Below are positions 1-13,535 of a stretch of 64,000 nucleotides of DNA, piece by piece. The DNA comes from Datnioides undecimradiatus (lineage: Eukaryota > Chordata > Actinopteri > Lobotiformes > Datnioididae). Both the position numbers and the translations under genes were made by a program. Position 1 is the first letter of the stretch. The number at the start of each line of letters is the position of its first letter. The notes under the pieces were generated by a model. That model was not told the DNA's origin and did no database searches. It worked only from the letters and a program-made list of their open reading frames with translations. The stretch covers positions 4,030,001-4,094,000 of the forward strand of contig WARS01000012.1 of assembly GCA_008933995.1 (NCBI GenBank). Direction: 5' to 3'.

Positions 1-979
1 GGGGGCATACTTGTCCATTCAGTGCAGCCCTGACATCAGCGGGTATTTCCCTCAGCTCAGCACTTCTGCCATGGCTGTTTAGCTGCCAGGCAGGGGAGGG
101 GAGGGGGGTCCCTGCGGGTCACTGCCCATCTTTCTGACTGACAGAGGAAAAACAAGAGGCTCCTTCTCACTCCAACACAAAGGCGCTCTCAAAGCCTTCA
201 TATCCCCCTCCAGGAATCTGGCCCAGGCCACTGGACCTACCCAGTGGATTTTCTTTTTCTGTGTGTTTGCATAACCACCAATTGACCTCAAGTAGCCTTG
301 GAGCAACCACGGAGGTCTTGGCCTTCGCTGTGGTCCACCATAAGTCTTAGAATGACTTCAAGTGTTGTTAACCTGTAAAATGGCAAGCAACAGCCCCACG
401 ATCATTAATCTACTATAGAGTCGCATGGCTAGTCTGTCACTCTGAGTTTATAGTGTTCGCTGTTTGATTTATCATGAGGGACACTTGGAGTCGATGCAAA
501 ATAGTCGTGTTATTGCCTATTCATGTGTGATCCACAGACAGTGTTTACACAGAGAGGCACCCTCATTTATCATGTCCTGAAGTATTTTGCACATGTGTCA
601 TTTGTACTCGTGAATTTGTGATGTTATATTCTACAAAATGTCCTCAGATAACATTACTGCCTTCTGTGTACCCTGTAAACATTTGCCATTACTGACTGGA
701 TCTGTGGTTTATTTGAAATCTGAAGCTTCAGATTCATGTTAACCACCATCTTACTCATACAGCCCAACCTCAAAAAACAATCTATCCCTTTAAAGCTATG
801 TAGTTAATTACTATATTCAACCGCTTTTATTTTTAATATCATTTGTCTGTTTCTCATCCTTTAATTGTGTTCACTCAGTCAATGATCAAGTTATTGATCA
901 GTTCCATTGGTCCTCCCAGACACTAACCTGAATGTTCGTCTGGCCTGTGGTCACACAGTGTCTCTGTACGTTTGTCCAG
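1..979 (+). other. sdk2: sdk2 intron (partial, 3' part)
   Basis: Non-coding sequence upstream of the first sdk2 exon in the window. No frame of useful length resembles the immunoglobulin or fibronectin-III exons expected further upstream, so those exons lie outside the window. The intron ends at one of two possible acceptors (918-919 or 978-979); see the exon entry. No repeat or RNA gene is recognisable here. Confidence 0.6.
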
Positions 980-1118
980 GTAACAACTCCAACTGTAACG
1001 CTCTGACCCATGGAGACATGGTCAGCCTGGACGAAGGCCGATTCCCCGCTCTAGAGCTGAACAACCGCCGGCTGTCTGTGAAAAACTCTTTCTGCCGGAA
1101 GAATGGCGTCTACACCAG
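980..1118 (+). CDS. sdk2: sidekick cell adhesion molecule 2, cytoplasmic-tail exon (third from last)
   Basis: This exon encodes part of the intracellular tail of sidekick-2, a transmembrane homophilic adhesion protein that guides layer-specific synapses in the retina. The stretch [16 protein letters not shown], followed by [13 protein letters not shown], is what I recall from vertebrate sidekick tails. It reads directly into the next exon: the donor CCAG|gtcagtg at 1118/1119 leaves AG of an Arg codon, completed by A at 6749. The 5' edge is uncertain. A pyrimidine-rich acceptor ends at 979, and another ends at 919; both give the same reading phase. I prefer 979 because the 920-979 translation does not look sidekick-like. 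The exon is not a complete gene and has no start codon. Identity is sure; the left boundary is not. Confidence 0.8.
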
Positions 1119-4100
1119 GTCAGTGATCCAGTTCAGCAGTTTATAACCCAGAGCCTTCAAAGTACAGATGTTTTGGGGTTTTTTTTACAAGCTTAATTTA
1201 AAGTCAAAATTCAAAAACCATATGGTACAATAATTTGGTTATCCATGGAAACTTAAGCTCATGTCTTAAAACATTTTTAACTCTCTGGAAAGAGAACAGC
1301 TCACCTCCTGACAACTTGGACTTAAAACCACCTTTCCTACTATTTAAAAGCAGCATATGAAGCGACTCACTACGGATCCTCTTTTAATGAGCCTTCGTAT
1401 TTCGGTGAATCTCGGCAGTAAGACGTGCAGCATGCTGAGACCATGACCTTGTTTAAAGCCAATCACTCTGACTGACACCTGCGCTAAGAACACTGCAGGG
1501 AGTTAGAAGTCCAATTTTGGATCCAACCATAGACTTTGCATGAGATCATTAGTACCTGTTTAGGTAAGAGGTGGATTTAGAGACAGCTGCGGTCATGTTG
1601 AGGATACTTGAAACATTTACAGCAAGTTGTCAGCAGTATTTTTTATGTATTTCAGTGCAGTCTGTAGTATTACTCACTGGGTGAGGTGATTTGAAGTTGA
1701 CAGGTGCACTCTGAAAGGAATTAGCCCTATGTGCTTATGTTTGCTTGTCCATATATGAAAAGTACATTGTCATTTTGTATGAGAATGTGTGAGAAATTTG
1801 TTTGGATATGTGCATTTGTATGTGGGCATGTGAGCGTGGCCTTGAGGACAGATCAAAGCAGGTCCAGGTCTTTGAGGAGCTTCCAGGCAACTTCCCATTA
1901 TGTCTCTGGCTTGAAAGGGGAGGCTGGGAGTGGAAGAATGCACAGATGTACTTTCCGAATCAGCAGTCTTTGAACTCAGCCCATAGCGGAGGAACCCAAA
2001 TCCCAACACCTGAGCCTCCGATTATAGATTAATGCCACATCTTGATCTCCGGGCTCAGAATACCAAAGACAGGATGAAGTCCTCTGCCTGATACCAGGAT
2101 CAGAAATCAAACACCTTCTTAATCCCACTGTATTCACTCTAATTCAGAACAGTGTCAAACAGCAAATGCCATTTACGGTTGATTTTAGATGGAGATTTTC
2201 TCCGTGTGGAGATAATTTGTCCGGAGTTTAACAAAAGAGCCAATATACATGACAGTAAATTCGATTATCCTCACAGAGAAGTCAATGCAGTTTGCTTTTG
2301 GTGACTTACAGCTTAATCTGTCAGTTCTTAAACTGTCGATTTGTCTTTTTAGCATTGTAAAATGGGTCAAATTAATGCTCACAGGCATGCACACAGAGTA
2401 ATAACACTTACATACACATGAATTGTCAGTTCCAAAGCACATCTCCTATTCTGGCAAAAAAAAACCAAAAAACAATTTAGCCATTATCTGGCCGAATAGT
2501 CTATGTAAGACCTTAATCCACTCTGACAACGCAAAAAAACTCTTGCTTGGACTCACACGCAGCCAGTCCAAGTGTGTTTCAGGAGTTCAGCATCCAGCAT
2601 CCATCCATCCATGTTTTTACTGATCAGACAAAGGCGGGTAGATTAACAGCATCACTCCTGTTCCAGCCTCTTTCTGTAGTTTGAAACCCACTTTGACACA
2701 CTAGTTTGGGGGTTTGAGGAGGTCGCGGTGAAGTAATTCAGTGTAGATTAACATGGTTTTAAACACTCTTGAGTGACAAAGCTCTTGAACACTTCAGACA
2801 TGTTAATGAGTCCCTACAGGCGACTGTAGCGAGAGGAGAGCCTGATAATGAGCAAAGACTGGGGGCAGATTTGATTTCACCCCCTGGTTCTCATTTCTTA
2901 CCCGATGTACTGCTGGCTGAATTTTGCTGCGAGACGATTAAGTGGACCCTTCTCTATCCAAGTGAGAGAGCTGATAAATAATTTACGCCTCACTCAACAG
3001 TGCATGAGAGTCAAGGAGAAGAGGTGAAAGTGGGCTGAGCTTCCTCAGTGTTTTTAAACATGCAGTTTATCATAATGTCCCAGTGGGCGCTCAATAGCAT
3101 TTCTTCACAGTGGCTCCAGCTCTTTGTCTCGCTGTGTTATAAGGGGGCTCACTGCAAGGACTGCTGAGGAATGCAAGTTGGTAAAGGTTACGGTGGAGAG
3201 GCCTTTTGAGAATAAGTGCGGAGAGGAATTCAGAGCTGTGAATGAGACTTCGCTGCAATGTTTTCAGTGCATCTTTTGAAAAAAATCAGATCTCTAGCGG
3301 AAAGTTCAATCGGCCTTTATTTTTTTAAAAAAAAGGCATGTCACATTTATATTCATTTACATTCATTATGGAAGGACGTTGGAAAATGAGAGCCAGGGCT
3401 GGGTCAAAGACAGCTTGTGAATGCCGTTAATTATTTGTTTTTTATCTTGCTGCAAACATGACCTGACACCCGCTGGGTCACAGTATTCAGAAATGTTTAA
3501 TGACTGATTGATTAATCAAAAAAAAATATTTAAAACTGTCGCACATCTCTCCTTTATTAATTATATTCACTGCATTCAGAACCCATAATTCATCCTGCTC
3601 TCTCAGTTGTGGGTATAAAGGTGCCACTCATATTCTATTCATAAAGTAAAGAAAGTTGTGGTAGATTAGAGCAGGAAAAGTTAAGAAAATATGTCTTGAA
3701 ATATGCCAATAAGTGAAGCACATTACACATTAACATTACTGTAGATATATTTATACACATTAATACATATACACCCATCGGCATGTAACACATTCATTTC
3801 ACACATTGATTTCAGGTCAGAGCTAGCGTTTCTTTTTACAAAACAGTCGATATTGCCTCAAAATTCACAAGTAATTTTCTTCATGTTTTTATTCTGCTCC
3901 ACTAATGCTATGTGTCTACTTTCTTGCAGTTTTTTTAAGAACATATATATACATATATATATATGTACATAGACACTAAAGTAAATATTGATCCATTTTT
4001 ATCAATTATTTTAGTTCACCTAATAAGATAATTAAATGTATTATACATATTAATATATTTAACTTTTAACACCAATTACAAAGATGTGCGTGAAGTTTGC

Positions 4101-6748
4101 ATCGATTTCTTCACTTTGCCCCCAACACTTAATTGATGCATATGAATCCTATTTATCAAAATGCTGCTTCTGTATCAAGTGCAAGTGTAAAGCAGCTGCT
4201 TTCTCAGTGCAAGCACAAATGTTGATGTGAAACTCATTTCACTCACTTATTTTGGCTTTGCTATGATTTGTCCTTTAGGTCAAACACTGCAGCTTAAATT
4301 GAGCCACTGTCTGAACACGTTTTGTTACTGGGTTGTTAAGCAAACATATTAATTGCCATTTTTCTATATTTGCTGGCTTCTAAGGCGTACCAATGTGTTT
4401 GATATTATGTTGTTTACTGTAAATACTGTGTCGCATGATGCTACATGTATTCAACAATGCATTAAGCCATCACAGACAGATCTAATATGTTCTAGCATAT
4501 GATCTAACATGAGCATTTTAATCTTAGAAGTGGGAACTGCAGCTCACATTGCAGTCATTTATTATCAGAAAAGGAGAGTCTTATAATAATTATTCTGATG
4601 ATGTTCAACAGCTTAAGTGTCTTAGTCTATGCTGAGACACTTAAGCTGTTGAACATCATCAGAATATACACAGAATGTCACACAAATCAGGAAAACTGAA
4701 GTACATTTCTATAAGTATCTCTCTATTGTACATGTCTTACTCCTCCACTCAAGTTAAGTGAATTAATCCGGGTTTAATATAAACCATCAAGCGTGATTGA
4801 ATTCCACAATTATGTGGAATCGGAGTTTTACATTTCGTCCGCACCACACTCAAAACACCACCCCTCATGAAGGCTGCAGGAATGTGCCCACAACGTTTTT
4901 GAAATGCTTTCAAAATAAATTTATTGGGAAAAATGCAAATGTGGTTTCGACGTGTAAAGCGGCCGTGTGTGTTTGCTGCTGCAGATCCGCTGGCAGCGAC
5001 TGGCCATCAACACTATGGCCTGGAAAGTCAACCGGAGTCAGTATGTCCCAGTAGTCTCAGCCAAACCAGCACCAATCAGCAAAAACAGATGGGTGTTTGT
5101 TTAGCAGGACCGGGGACAGTGGAAAGTACAGAAGAGCTTAGGCACCACAAGCTTTTTTTTTTCCCTCTCATATTTACTTAAAGAATCCTTGACTCGAGCA
5201 CACCATTTTAGGAAATGTTTTTCCAGTATTTCATCTTTCTCTGGCCTCATTTTCCCTCATTCCTTCTTTCTCTCAGCTCTTAGGTTCACTCAACACCTCT
5301 CCTGAAGCACATTTTCACTCAACTCTCCCCTCAAGGCTCCTTCTTTTACTCTGTCCCATCACTTACGCTCTTAAAACTTACATCTGACTGACATATTTGA
5401 TCGCCGCAGCATGCCACTGACAGTTTAATCCCTGCCATCATTCATGTAGGCTCTGATAACATTTGCCAGAGAAAAGCCTCAGGCTGCTTTTTATTTGATG
5501 ATCCCTTGAGCGCCGCAAGAGTTCAGTTTATAATTTAGTCACAAGGGCCGAGTGGTTTGACATTCCACAGCCCACAGTAAGGACGGTATCAGGGGGAATT
5601 ATTCAGTCCAGGAGAGAGTGGCTGTAGGCAGCCATCTCATGAGTGTCCCATGATTCTCATCAAGCTGCACTCCCACACACACAGACAGTCAGACAGTGAT
5701 ACATGTGAACTTAAAAGGAAGTGCTCACTGTGGTGCCTCAGACATTAGTGAGAATGATCGCATAACTTCATTCGCAAGTTTATCAAAACCTCTTGTAATA
5801 TGATTCCCGAATGAGGATAAATGATTTTTACTTATTTTTTACAGCTCAGATTGTATTCCTGTTTGTAATTTGCCAGTCATTTTTATTGGTTATAATGGCA
5901 TTTTATCTACAAAAGAAGCTGCTACGCTCTAGCAAAATCAATACAAAAAAGTCCAATGAAGGAAGAAACACGTGGTTATTTAATGTTCAGACCAAAACAC
6001 GCCTTTGTGAAAACAGTGCTGGGGCTGTGAAAGGGGCTGTGTTTCTGTGTGAATTTGTGATATATCTGATATTATCTTTGGCCCAAACAATTCACATAAC
6101 AGAGTAATCCACCAAGATTTGACTGCCCACTGCACGGATGACATTTCTTTGCAGCAAAAGTGGAGCATGGTTTTTCATCAAACGATCCTGCATTGTTTTG
6201 CTCCAGCACCCCACATTGGCACCCCCGCCGCGGTGCCAGACAAGTTCCATTGAAATTAATCAAGGGGCTGCAAATTTTTTCACGCAGAGCCAAAGTCCGC
6301 CTGAAAATGGCTTTAGAACATCAGAAAGGCTGTAAACAAGTCGTGATAGTTGGCATTACAGACAATGAGGTAACAGTGGATGACGTACAGCAAAAGGTCC
6401 CAACTTGAATCAAAGTAAAGATGCTGTGTCCAAGAACCTGTGCTTTCCATGTGGCTCTGACTGATTTTTGTGGTTTGGGGATGTCTGCGCTAGAAATTTC
6501 AGTGGTAGTCTTTAACTACACTGCAAAACTGTATGCACAGAAATAGGTATAGCAAAGTTGAACGAGGAAGTCAAACTGTAATGCTGACAGGCTGCTAATA
6601 ATTTGTTTCACATCCCTTTGATTGTCTGTCTTCATGATTTCTGCCAGCATGCTTCCAGAACTCAGAAATTACTTTGATGAGTAAAGTAAAAAAAAAAAAA
6701 GAACGAAACAAAAAAATGTGTGGATTGACTGTTTTATCCTCTGTCCAG
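1119..6748 (+). other. sdk2: sdk2 intron (5.6 kb)
   Basis: Intron between the third- and second-last recognised sdk2 exons, bounded by gtcagt at 1119 and ctgtccag at 6748. It contains an alternating AT tract near 3941-3970, a palindromic TTGATTAATCAA at 3508-3519, a long perfect hairpin at 4591-4666 and a short poly-A tract near 6688. Its short open frames are unrelated to known families and lack splice support. Splice phase is 2. Confidence 0.85.
4591..4666. repeat. near-perfect 76-base inverted repeat / hairpin
   Basis: Arms 4591-4622 and 4635-4666 are perfect reverse complements over 32 bp. The 12-base centre can extend the stem by four pairs (two G-T wobbles, A-T, G-C), leaving a 4-base loop at 4627-4630. 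It lies in an sdk2 intron, so it would be transcribed within the pre-mRNA. It could be a snap-back (template-switch) duplication, a miniature-element remnant or a small-RNA precursor. Nothing visible decides between these. The structure is certain; the function is unknown. Confidence 0.95.
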
Positions 6749-6878
6749 ATCTCCTCCTAGGCCAAGTCCAGGCAGTCTTCACTACTCAGACGAGGACGTC
6801 AGCACAAAGTACAATGACCTGATCCCTGCAGAGAGCAGCAGTCTGACTGAAAAGCCCTCTGAAATCTCAGACTCACAG
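6749..6878 (+). CDS. sdk2: sidekick cell adhesion molecule 2, cytoplasmic-tail exon (second from last)
   Basis: This 130-base exon has a pyrimidine-rich acceptor (ctgtccag|A) and a donor (CACAG|gtgcag). With the AG carried over from the previous exon it encodes R, then [20 protein letters not shown], then [20 protein letters not shown], then DSQ. This acidic, Ser-rich part of the sidekick tail is highly conserved among vertebrates as I recall it, and it matches SDK2 closely. It ends on a codon boundary (phase 0) and joins [10 protein letters not shown] of the last exon. No membrane or catalytic feature is present; it is a linker between the membrane and the PDZ-binding C-terminus. Choosing sdk2 over sdk1 rests on the overall tail match and on cdc42ep4 lying next door. 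Which teleost duplicate (a or b) cannot be told. Confidence 0.93.
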
Positions 6879-9800
6879 GTGCAGTAGCAGCCTTTGTTTT
6901 ATGTTAAACTGTATCTTGTCCGGTCTCTGTATGTAAAATGTTCTCTGTCAGCATAAAGTGTGTATCTGTTATATGTTTGTACCTGTCTATGTGTGCACAC
7001 CGCCATCTCCTCGAATTCCTCAGGAATTCAGCTTTGCATTGTCGGCCTTGTATGCAGTGTTTGTTGTCAGTTCATACTGTTCACACTGTGTCCTTTCTTT
7101 GTCGTCCACCTCAATGCATTCAGCCTGCGGAGGTCATACGATACGGCTACTGTAATGCACAAGGAGAGATGAGAGATTAATGACTCTGCTCACTGGCGGC
7201 AAAGCAGTTTTTAGACCACGCAGTGACCTGTGGAGAATGTCACTCTGCAAACATCCACCTGCGATCCAGGCCACTGCACTCAGCCACAGCACTTGTTATG
7301 TAAGACGGCGAGGGCAGATGCTCTCTGCAAAATGTATTTTAGAGCTGGTTACGTATTGGAAGTTGGCGCTCTTGCCGGGCAGCCTATCAAACTTTCCTAC
7401 TGAATTTTCAGTTAGTCAAGTCAGAGTCAATAAAAATCATCTCTGAGTAAAAACTCAAACGCTGTATTGGCTTTTCACCCTGGCTCTCCTTCTGCGGCAG
7501 AGCCTAGCCTCATTAGTGCTGTGAGTAGTCTAAAGCCATCCTTTTGAGTCTCTGTTTTTAATTTTTTAAGTCTTCTAAGCAGACACTGTCAGGACTGATA
7601 GATGACTAATAATTATTGCAAGAATGTCTGACCTCCGGTGTTTGTTACGTGTCGAGCCAAACTGCTTTTGCCCAGTGAGTGCGTGCAATCGATAAATTGT
7701 TACTTTCTCTCTGTATCTCTCTATCTTTCCATTGATCAGTCTGCCTGCCGCCCACCATGTCTCTGATTTCCTGCCTTTTGTCCTTAATTTCTTTTATTCT
7801 CCTTTGTTCTTTTGTCAGAATTAATTCTTCTTCTATGTCTTATATGTATATTTACTGTATGCTGTTTCTGTTTTTTGTTTATGCCTTCTCCCTCCCCGGG
7901 CACTCTGTGGTTTTGGGTGAACCATCTTGTGGTTTGCAGTCTGGTTTTGATCCGAGTCAGATGAAAGAATCGGGGAGGGGGGAAGTGGTCCTGAATTCCC
8001 TTGCTTTCAGGCTTCCTTCGGTGCTTTCTTTCATCTAGGAATTCTTTACTCTAGGCATTTCCCAAATTATCTTGATACCTCTCTCACTAGCTACGTCCCT
8101 CATGTGAATTCCACAGCCAGAAATCTTTCCCCACCTGTCCTGATCGGGACCTAAATCCTATTTCCAGATCAAATGAAAACCTCCACACAATGAATCGTTA
8201 CAGACAGGACCTTTCGCAGCACGATAACATCCCCTCAAATGAATAATTTCGTCATTTCATCACCCGTGTGACATATCTACCGTTCGCACTTGTGTATTGT
8301 CAAACATGGCCTTTAATGCAGTAACTACCACCTTAGTCTGAGATGTCGATGCCTGCCTGCCACCACACTGCACATTCAAGGGGCTCATGTTGGCTTTGAT
8401 GGGCTAAAACACACAGAGCCCTGCCTGTTACCCCAGGGCTCCTCTGCCATGCCCATGACAGGCCACCATATCAGCAACCTATGGTGCTTCGGAGAAATCC
8501 AAGAATGCTCTTTGAAGTTTTATTGAGCGGATAACTCTGAGCTATCAGTATGACATTGTGCTGTCTGTCCTCTTTAATCCCTGGGGGCATCCACCAGCAG
8601 GTATAAGTTGACTATTGTACTCCTCCTCGAGAGGGGATTTGGAAGGAAGCTAACATTGACTTGGCAAGGCAACAAGGCCACCATTACTGCTCTGCTCCCC
8701 TGCAGGTGGAGCCCTATTGACTTTTTTCCTTTAGAGTATAGGCTTTCTCATTTTCCAAGGTTGTCTCTGTGGCTCTGCCTTTGTGTGTCATTTAAGACCG
8801 AAACCAGTCGAAGACAGACGATCTCATCTCTGAGTCAGAGATGGATTGTAGATTATGCTCTTTGCAGAGTGGCATTATGTGGGAGACAACTAAAAATGTC
8901 TGCTCTCCCTTACATGCTTTCATTTCTTTTTTCCTCCTCTGCCTGTGTTTATGTCTTTCTTCCTCCACCCTCCCACTCTGTGTCTCTCTGGTTACTGTAG
9001 CTTTTTTGGCTGGAGCTCAATCGAGAATCCTCTCTGCAATGTTTGGATCATCTCTAGTGACAACACACCACTTTGTTTTGACTGGATCTGTCTGAAGTAT
9101 GATGTCATAACCCAGTATAAAGGAAAATTGTGACCGCAAATAAATTAAATTTTATTTTTAATAATTGGATGGTGCCTGTATGTGGCAGAGAAGAGGGGAG
9201 AGACAGAAACTGTGGGCGAAAGGACAAATGAAAACTAGCCTCATGTAGTTTCCGAAACTACAGATGGGTGACAAATCAAAGAAAAGGAATGCAAATTAGG
9301 TAAAACACACTGAAAGCGTATGCTTCTATTACTCTTATTAAATAAAGTCCACCAGTCTGGAACAACACTAATGCCCAAGAAAATCTAAATTCCCTTGGTT
9401 ATAGTTGATGAAGCACCATACATTATAAGTGCAAGAGGGGATTGGAACAGCCGAAGAGACCTATATCCCTGCCTTGAGGATGACTAAATACAACTTGACT
9501 TCAATGCAGCAGGCATTTCAGTATGCACCCCAAAACATATCTTCCAATTCCTGATTTTCTTCCAATCTAATCTTTTTTTTTCTGCACAGAAATCGCTGCA
9601 CATAAAAATGTATTGACTGTCAAAGTCTCCGGGCGTTTTAATCCCCCTCTGGCCCCACATATACTGTTGTTGTCTTTGTCTCTGGGGACCCCTGCTGTGT
9701 TCACTTCATCAATGAGAGTGAAATAGACGGCCCCCCCTTTCCTCCCCCTCCTCTTTACAATAATCCATAACCAAAGGACAAAGGACTGACCCACTCTGTG

Positions 9801-12705
9801 GTATTGGGGTATGCATCAATTTTTGGGGGGGATGGGGGCCATGCTTTCCAGGAGATTATTGTTTCAGTCTCATGCCATTATATAAACCACTGTAGAGTGG
9901 AATTCTGAGTTGTTTAACAAAGCATTTTTGACACTTAGTTTGTCATCTGAAATATCTTTACAAATAAATAAAACAAGAAGAGTTTAACACAGTCATGACA
10001 GCGGATGCCATTTTCAGTTGAAAATGAGGTCAAAGGTCAACGTTTATGAGACAGATTGTCTGGACACCAACCTCATTTTTCAGTGATTTTGTGCAATATT
10101 TAATCACTCTTCCCCTTCTCTTTTCCTACGTTGTTAGCAATTGTAAACAGGAACAGAGGGCAACTTTATTATTCTGATGATAAAATAAACTACTGTCAGG
10201 AGGTTTCACCAGTTAATTGGATAGATTTCTTAATCTCTCTCTCTCTGCCTAATTTAACATCATAATGATGAAAAAATGTTTAATAATTGTCACTGGCAGG
10301 CTGGTATGTGTCAGTCTTACACATATCCTTGCATAAATAAGGTGTTGGTGGTTCCCTTGAGGCTGAGGTGCAATGCTGCATTTCATGCCTTAAGTCTGTT
10401 TCTTTCACAGCATTCAGCTCTGGTAATTAGCTTGTAATGAGCTGAAGTAAGGAGCTGTTTCACAAGCCCCAGAGGCAAATTGTCAAGCATCTCCACTGTA
10501 GGTTCCTCATTTGGATCCTTGAGTTATTTCTGTTGAAGACTGGTGATGAACCAGAAGCCAAGAGTGGAGTGATGTAGAACATTTCAAGACTCAGAACATC
10601 TGCTGCGCACACTTCACGGCTAAGCCAAGGCGGACAAGAGAAGGTCGCAATTCACTGTGTCAATACTTGGTCTGCACTCACTCTTTCCCACTACCACAAA
10701 CAACTGGAGATGTGTTTCATCTCTCAGCGCAGTGTTAATTCTTTCAGAGTGAGGTAATACCACTTGAAGTGGCTCAGTATGTCCTGTTGGTCCACTGTGA
10801 ATGGATCTTGTTATTGTGTTGTTGTGTTGCTAAACACACTGGCATGACTGGAATGCTTTTCAACACTGGTTGGCCTCAAGTATTTGCAAGCGGGAAACAA
10901 TATTACAAATGGACAACAAACACCCACAGCCACTGATGCTTCTAACACCCCTACTCTCATTACATGAGATAGGAAAATAATGGCAGGAACAGTGGTATAG
11001 AAGTAGGTAAAAAAGGAACCATGATCATTGTGATCGACTTCTGAATGTTAAGCCAAACCATGCTGTGCACAATGTCTGCCTTTGATTGATTTGTGGAAAA
11101 TAAGAGTGCGGAGGAGGGGATCACTTTCCTTTGTTTCGAGCCAGAGAGGATCAAAACAGCAGGATCTTTTTTTTCTTACAATTGCACACAAGCATTGTTT
11201 GTTTGGACATTCATAAACTCTGCAGACAACTAAAAAGGAAAAAAGCTTTTATATAGGGTCTGGCATAGGAGGCATGAGCCATGCTGAAGCTGAGGGAAAT
11301 CTGAACCTACCACCATATGTATCACATATGTGCTGTGCAAAATCCATGTGAGAGCTGTGCTCTGGCCTTCGAGTGCATGCCAATAGCCATGTATGTATGA
11401 GAAGATTGGAGATGATAATATGAGATGTGAGAAAGAATGAAGAGCACTGAGACAGTCAAAATGATCTGCACCATCTCTGTGGTGCTCTGCTCTGAAAGGA
11501 AAAAGGCTTTGCTGCTTTACTTTTGTGATGCGCCTGGGAAATTATTCACTGACAATTCTGGCAAGCAAGGTCAACCGAGCTTTAGTTCATTATGGCTACG
11601 TGATTAATCACAGACTAGCTGCCCAATTGGCATCTTGCTTTCATCGCAATTAGTTGACCATGAGCAATCTCCACTGAGTATTCAATGATCACATTGCTTT
11701 TTGGTTCACACAAGGAATGATACTTGACATGAATACAATAGTGTTTGTAGCCCTGCCAGCAGCAAGGTGGAGGGTCAGTGACAAGAATGTGCTGCACATT
11801 ATTGTCATTTCTTTGCAGATGGCAGCTTGAATGGAATTTAATCTGACTTAAAGAAACAAGAAAAATAACTTCCTCTCACAGTTTTCCGATGTTTGAGAAT
11901 GCACTGCACTACCTATGTTGCTTTTTATTTCGAGCTTTTCACCACATTCACATAGAATGGCACACAGGATCTATTCATGTCTGACATATCTATGATATTC
12001 TCATCATAACAGGGCCATTTAATTATTCTGTTATGGTGATGCACTGTAAAACCCATTGTTTTGTTCACCTATAGGAGGCGCTGGTGTTTTCATATGGGAC
12101 AGGTGGCCTACATACACTTCCACTGCATTTGGTGAGGTTCCTGTGGCTGCCTGCTTTGAATGTTTGTAGCCTGATAGGTGACTGGTTCCAACCTCTAGTC
12201 CCCATCCAATCTTCTCCCTCAGATTCCCATCATAGGATTTATGTGGTACACTATACACAGCACCAAACCCCGTCTTGTCGGCGTGGTGTGGACACAAAAG
12301 TCTTAGATCCTGAACATATAGTTCGATCCAATGACTGACTGATTTAAGTCCTGAAGATGAATTGACCTTGCCATCTTGTGGTAATGGTCTGCTTACAATG
12401 CACGCTTCAGTAACAGGTCATCCTCCCGTAATCATGCTTTGACCATTTTTGACCATTCTTGGTGTCCATGTGTTCTTGTGCTGTGTTGTAAATGTATGCA
12501 CAAGTGTGCGTGTGTGCATGTTTGTGTTGTGTAGACAGGGATGATTGTGAATTGACAACTTGATGCTCAGAATAATTTAATAACTTCATGTTCATTTACA
12601 TTTATAGCCTCAGCATCTCTAACTGCTCCACATGGAAACACTGCAGAGTCATCCAAAGGTAATGCCATAAATCAATGCCTCTTCTTTATTTTCTTTCTCT
12701 TCCAG
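6879..12705 (+). other. sdk2: sdk2 last intron (5.8 kb)
   Basis: Intron bounded by gtgcag at 6879 and the pyrimidine-rich acceptor ttctctttccag at 12705; phase 0. It contains only short open frames with no recognisable product. A small palindrome (two EcoRI-like GAATTC half-sites with 8-bp arms, 7013-7020 and 7022-7029) and pyrimidine-rich tracts are visible. No RNA gene or mobile element could be supported. Confidence 0.88.
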
Positions 12706-13128
12706 GGCAGTGACAGTGAGTATGAGGTGGACCCTAACCGTCAGAAGACCCACTCTTTTGTCAACCACTACATAAGCGACCCCACTTACTACAACTCCTG
12801 GCGGCGCCAACAGAAAGGCATATCTCGGGCACAGGCCTACAGCTACACTGAGTCAGAGTCAGGTGACCCGGATCACTGCGCCCCACCACCACTTCCTCCT
12901 CTACCTCCACTGCCACCCCAGCTCAGTTCACCTAGCCCACAACCTCAGCAAGCCCAGGGACAGCCCCAGGGCCAAGGCAGCCTGTTCAGGCCCAAAGGTA
13001 GCCGGACTCCCACCCCTTCCCAGCAGAGCTCCAACACCCCCAGCCAGCACAGCACCCTCTACAGGCCCCCCAGCAGCCTAGCCCCTGGCTCAAGGGCCCC
13101 AATAGCTGGCTTCTCGTCGTTTGTGTGA
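12706..13128 (+). CDS. sdk2: sidekick cell adhesion molecule 2, C-terminal exon with stop
   Basis: The last exon encodes 140 residues and stops with TGA at 13126-13128. It opens with [14 protein letters not shown], then carries [20 protein letters not shown] and [15 protein letters not shown], all strongly sidekick-2-like. Next comes a Pro/Gln/Ser-rich stretch (about 12880-12981), then [10 protein letters not shown], and finally [20 protein letters not shown] followed by SFV. The C-terminal hexapeptide GFSSFV is the known sidekick ligand for PDZ-domain scaffolds of the MAGI family, which anchor sidekicks at synapses. The Pro/Gln tract appears longer than I remember for mammalian SDK2, so it may be a lineage-specific low-complexity expansion. 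The reading frame follows from the phase-0 junction with the preceding exon. Confidence 0.96.
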   Translation, partial: GSDSEYEVDPNRQKTHSFVNHYISDPTYYNSWRRQQKGISRAQAYSYTESESGDPDHCAPPPLPPLPPLPPQLSSPSPQPQQAQGQPQGQGSLFRPKGSRTPTPSQQSSNTPSQHSTLYRPPSSLAPGSRAPIAGFSSFV

Positions 13129-13535
13129 AAAATGTTGAAAAGGACATAAGAATTTCTGGAAATATCTACCCAACTTGTGTTGAAGGAGAGCATAGCAACT
13201 CGCAGTCAGCTCAATCAAATCATTTACGCCTTTCTTTCTTTACTTTACTTTTTTTTAACATGTTGTCTTTAGTCAGCCTGGATAGATGCGGAACAAGACT
13301 ATGAGACTTTTTGGAGCACTTTTTTATTGTTTAATGTGTGGAAGTGTGCCAGTGTAGACTTTGATTTCTCTCAGCAGTTGATAGAATACACTCCACATCT
13401 ATTCACTCTTATTTTGCTATTTGAACTATTTGCATGACTTTATTTCCTCCTTCTTTTGTTACTTTGAACGCATTTGGTAACACAATTGCTAATCTCTTTG
13501 GTTCTGTATAGGTCACAAGAATCTTTGAAAACACA

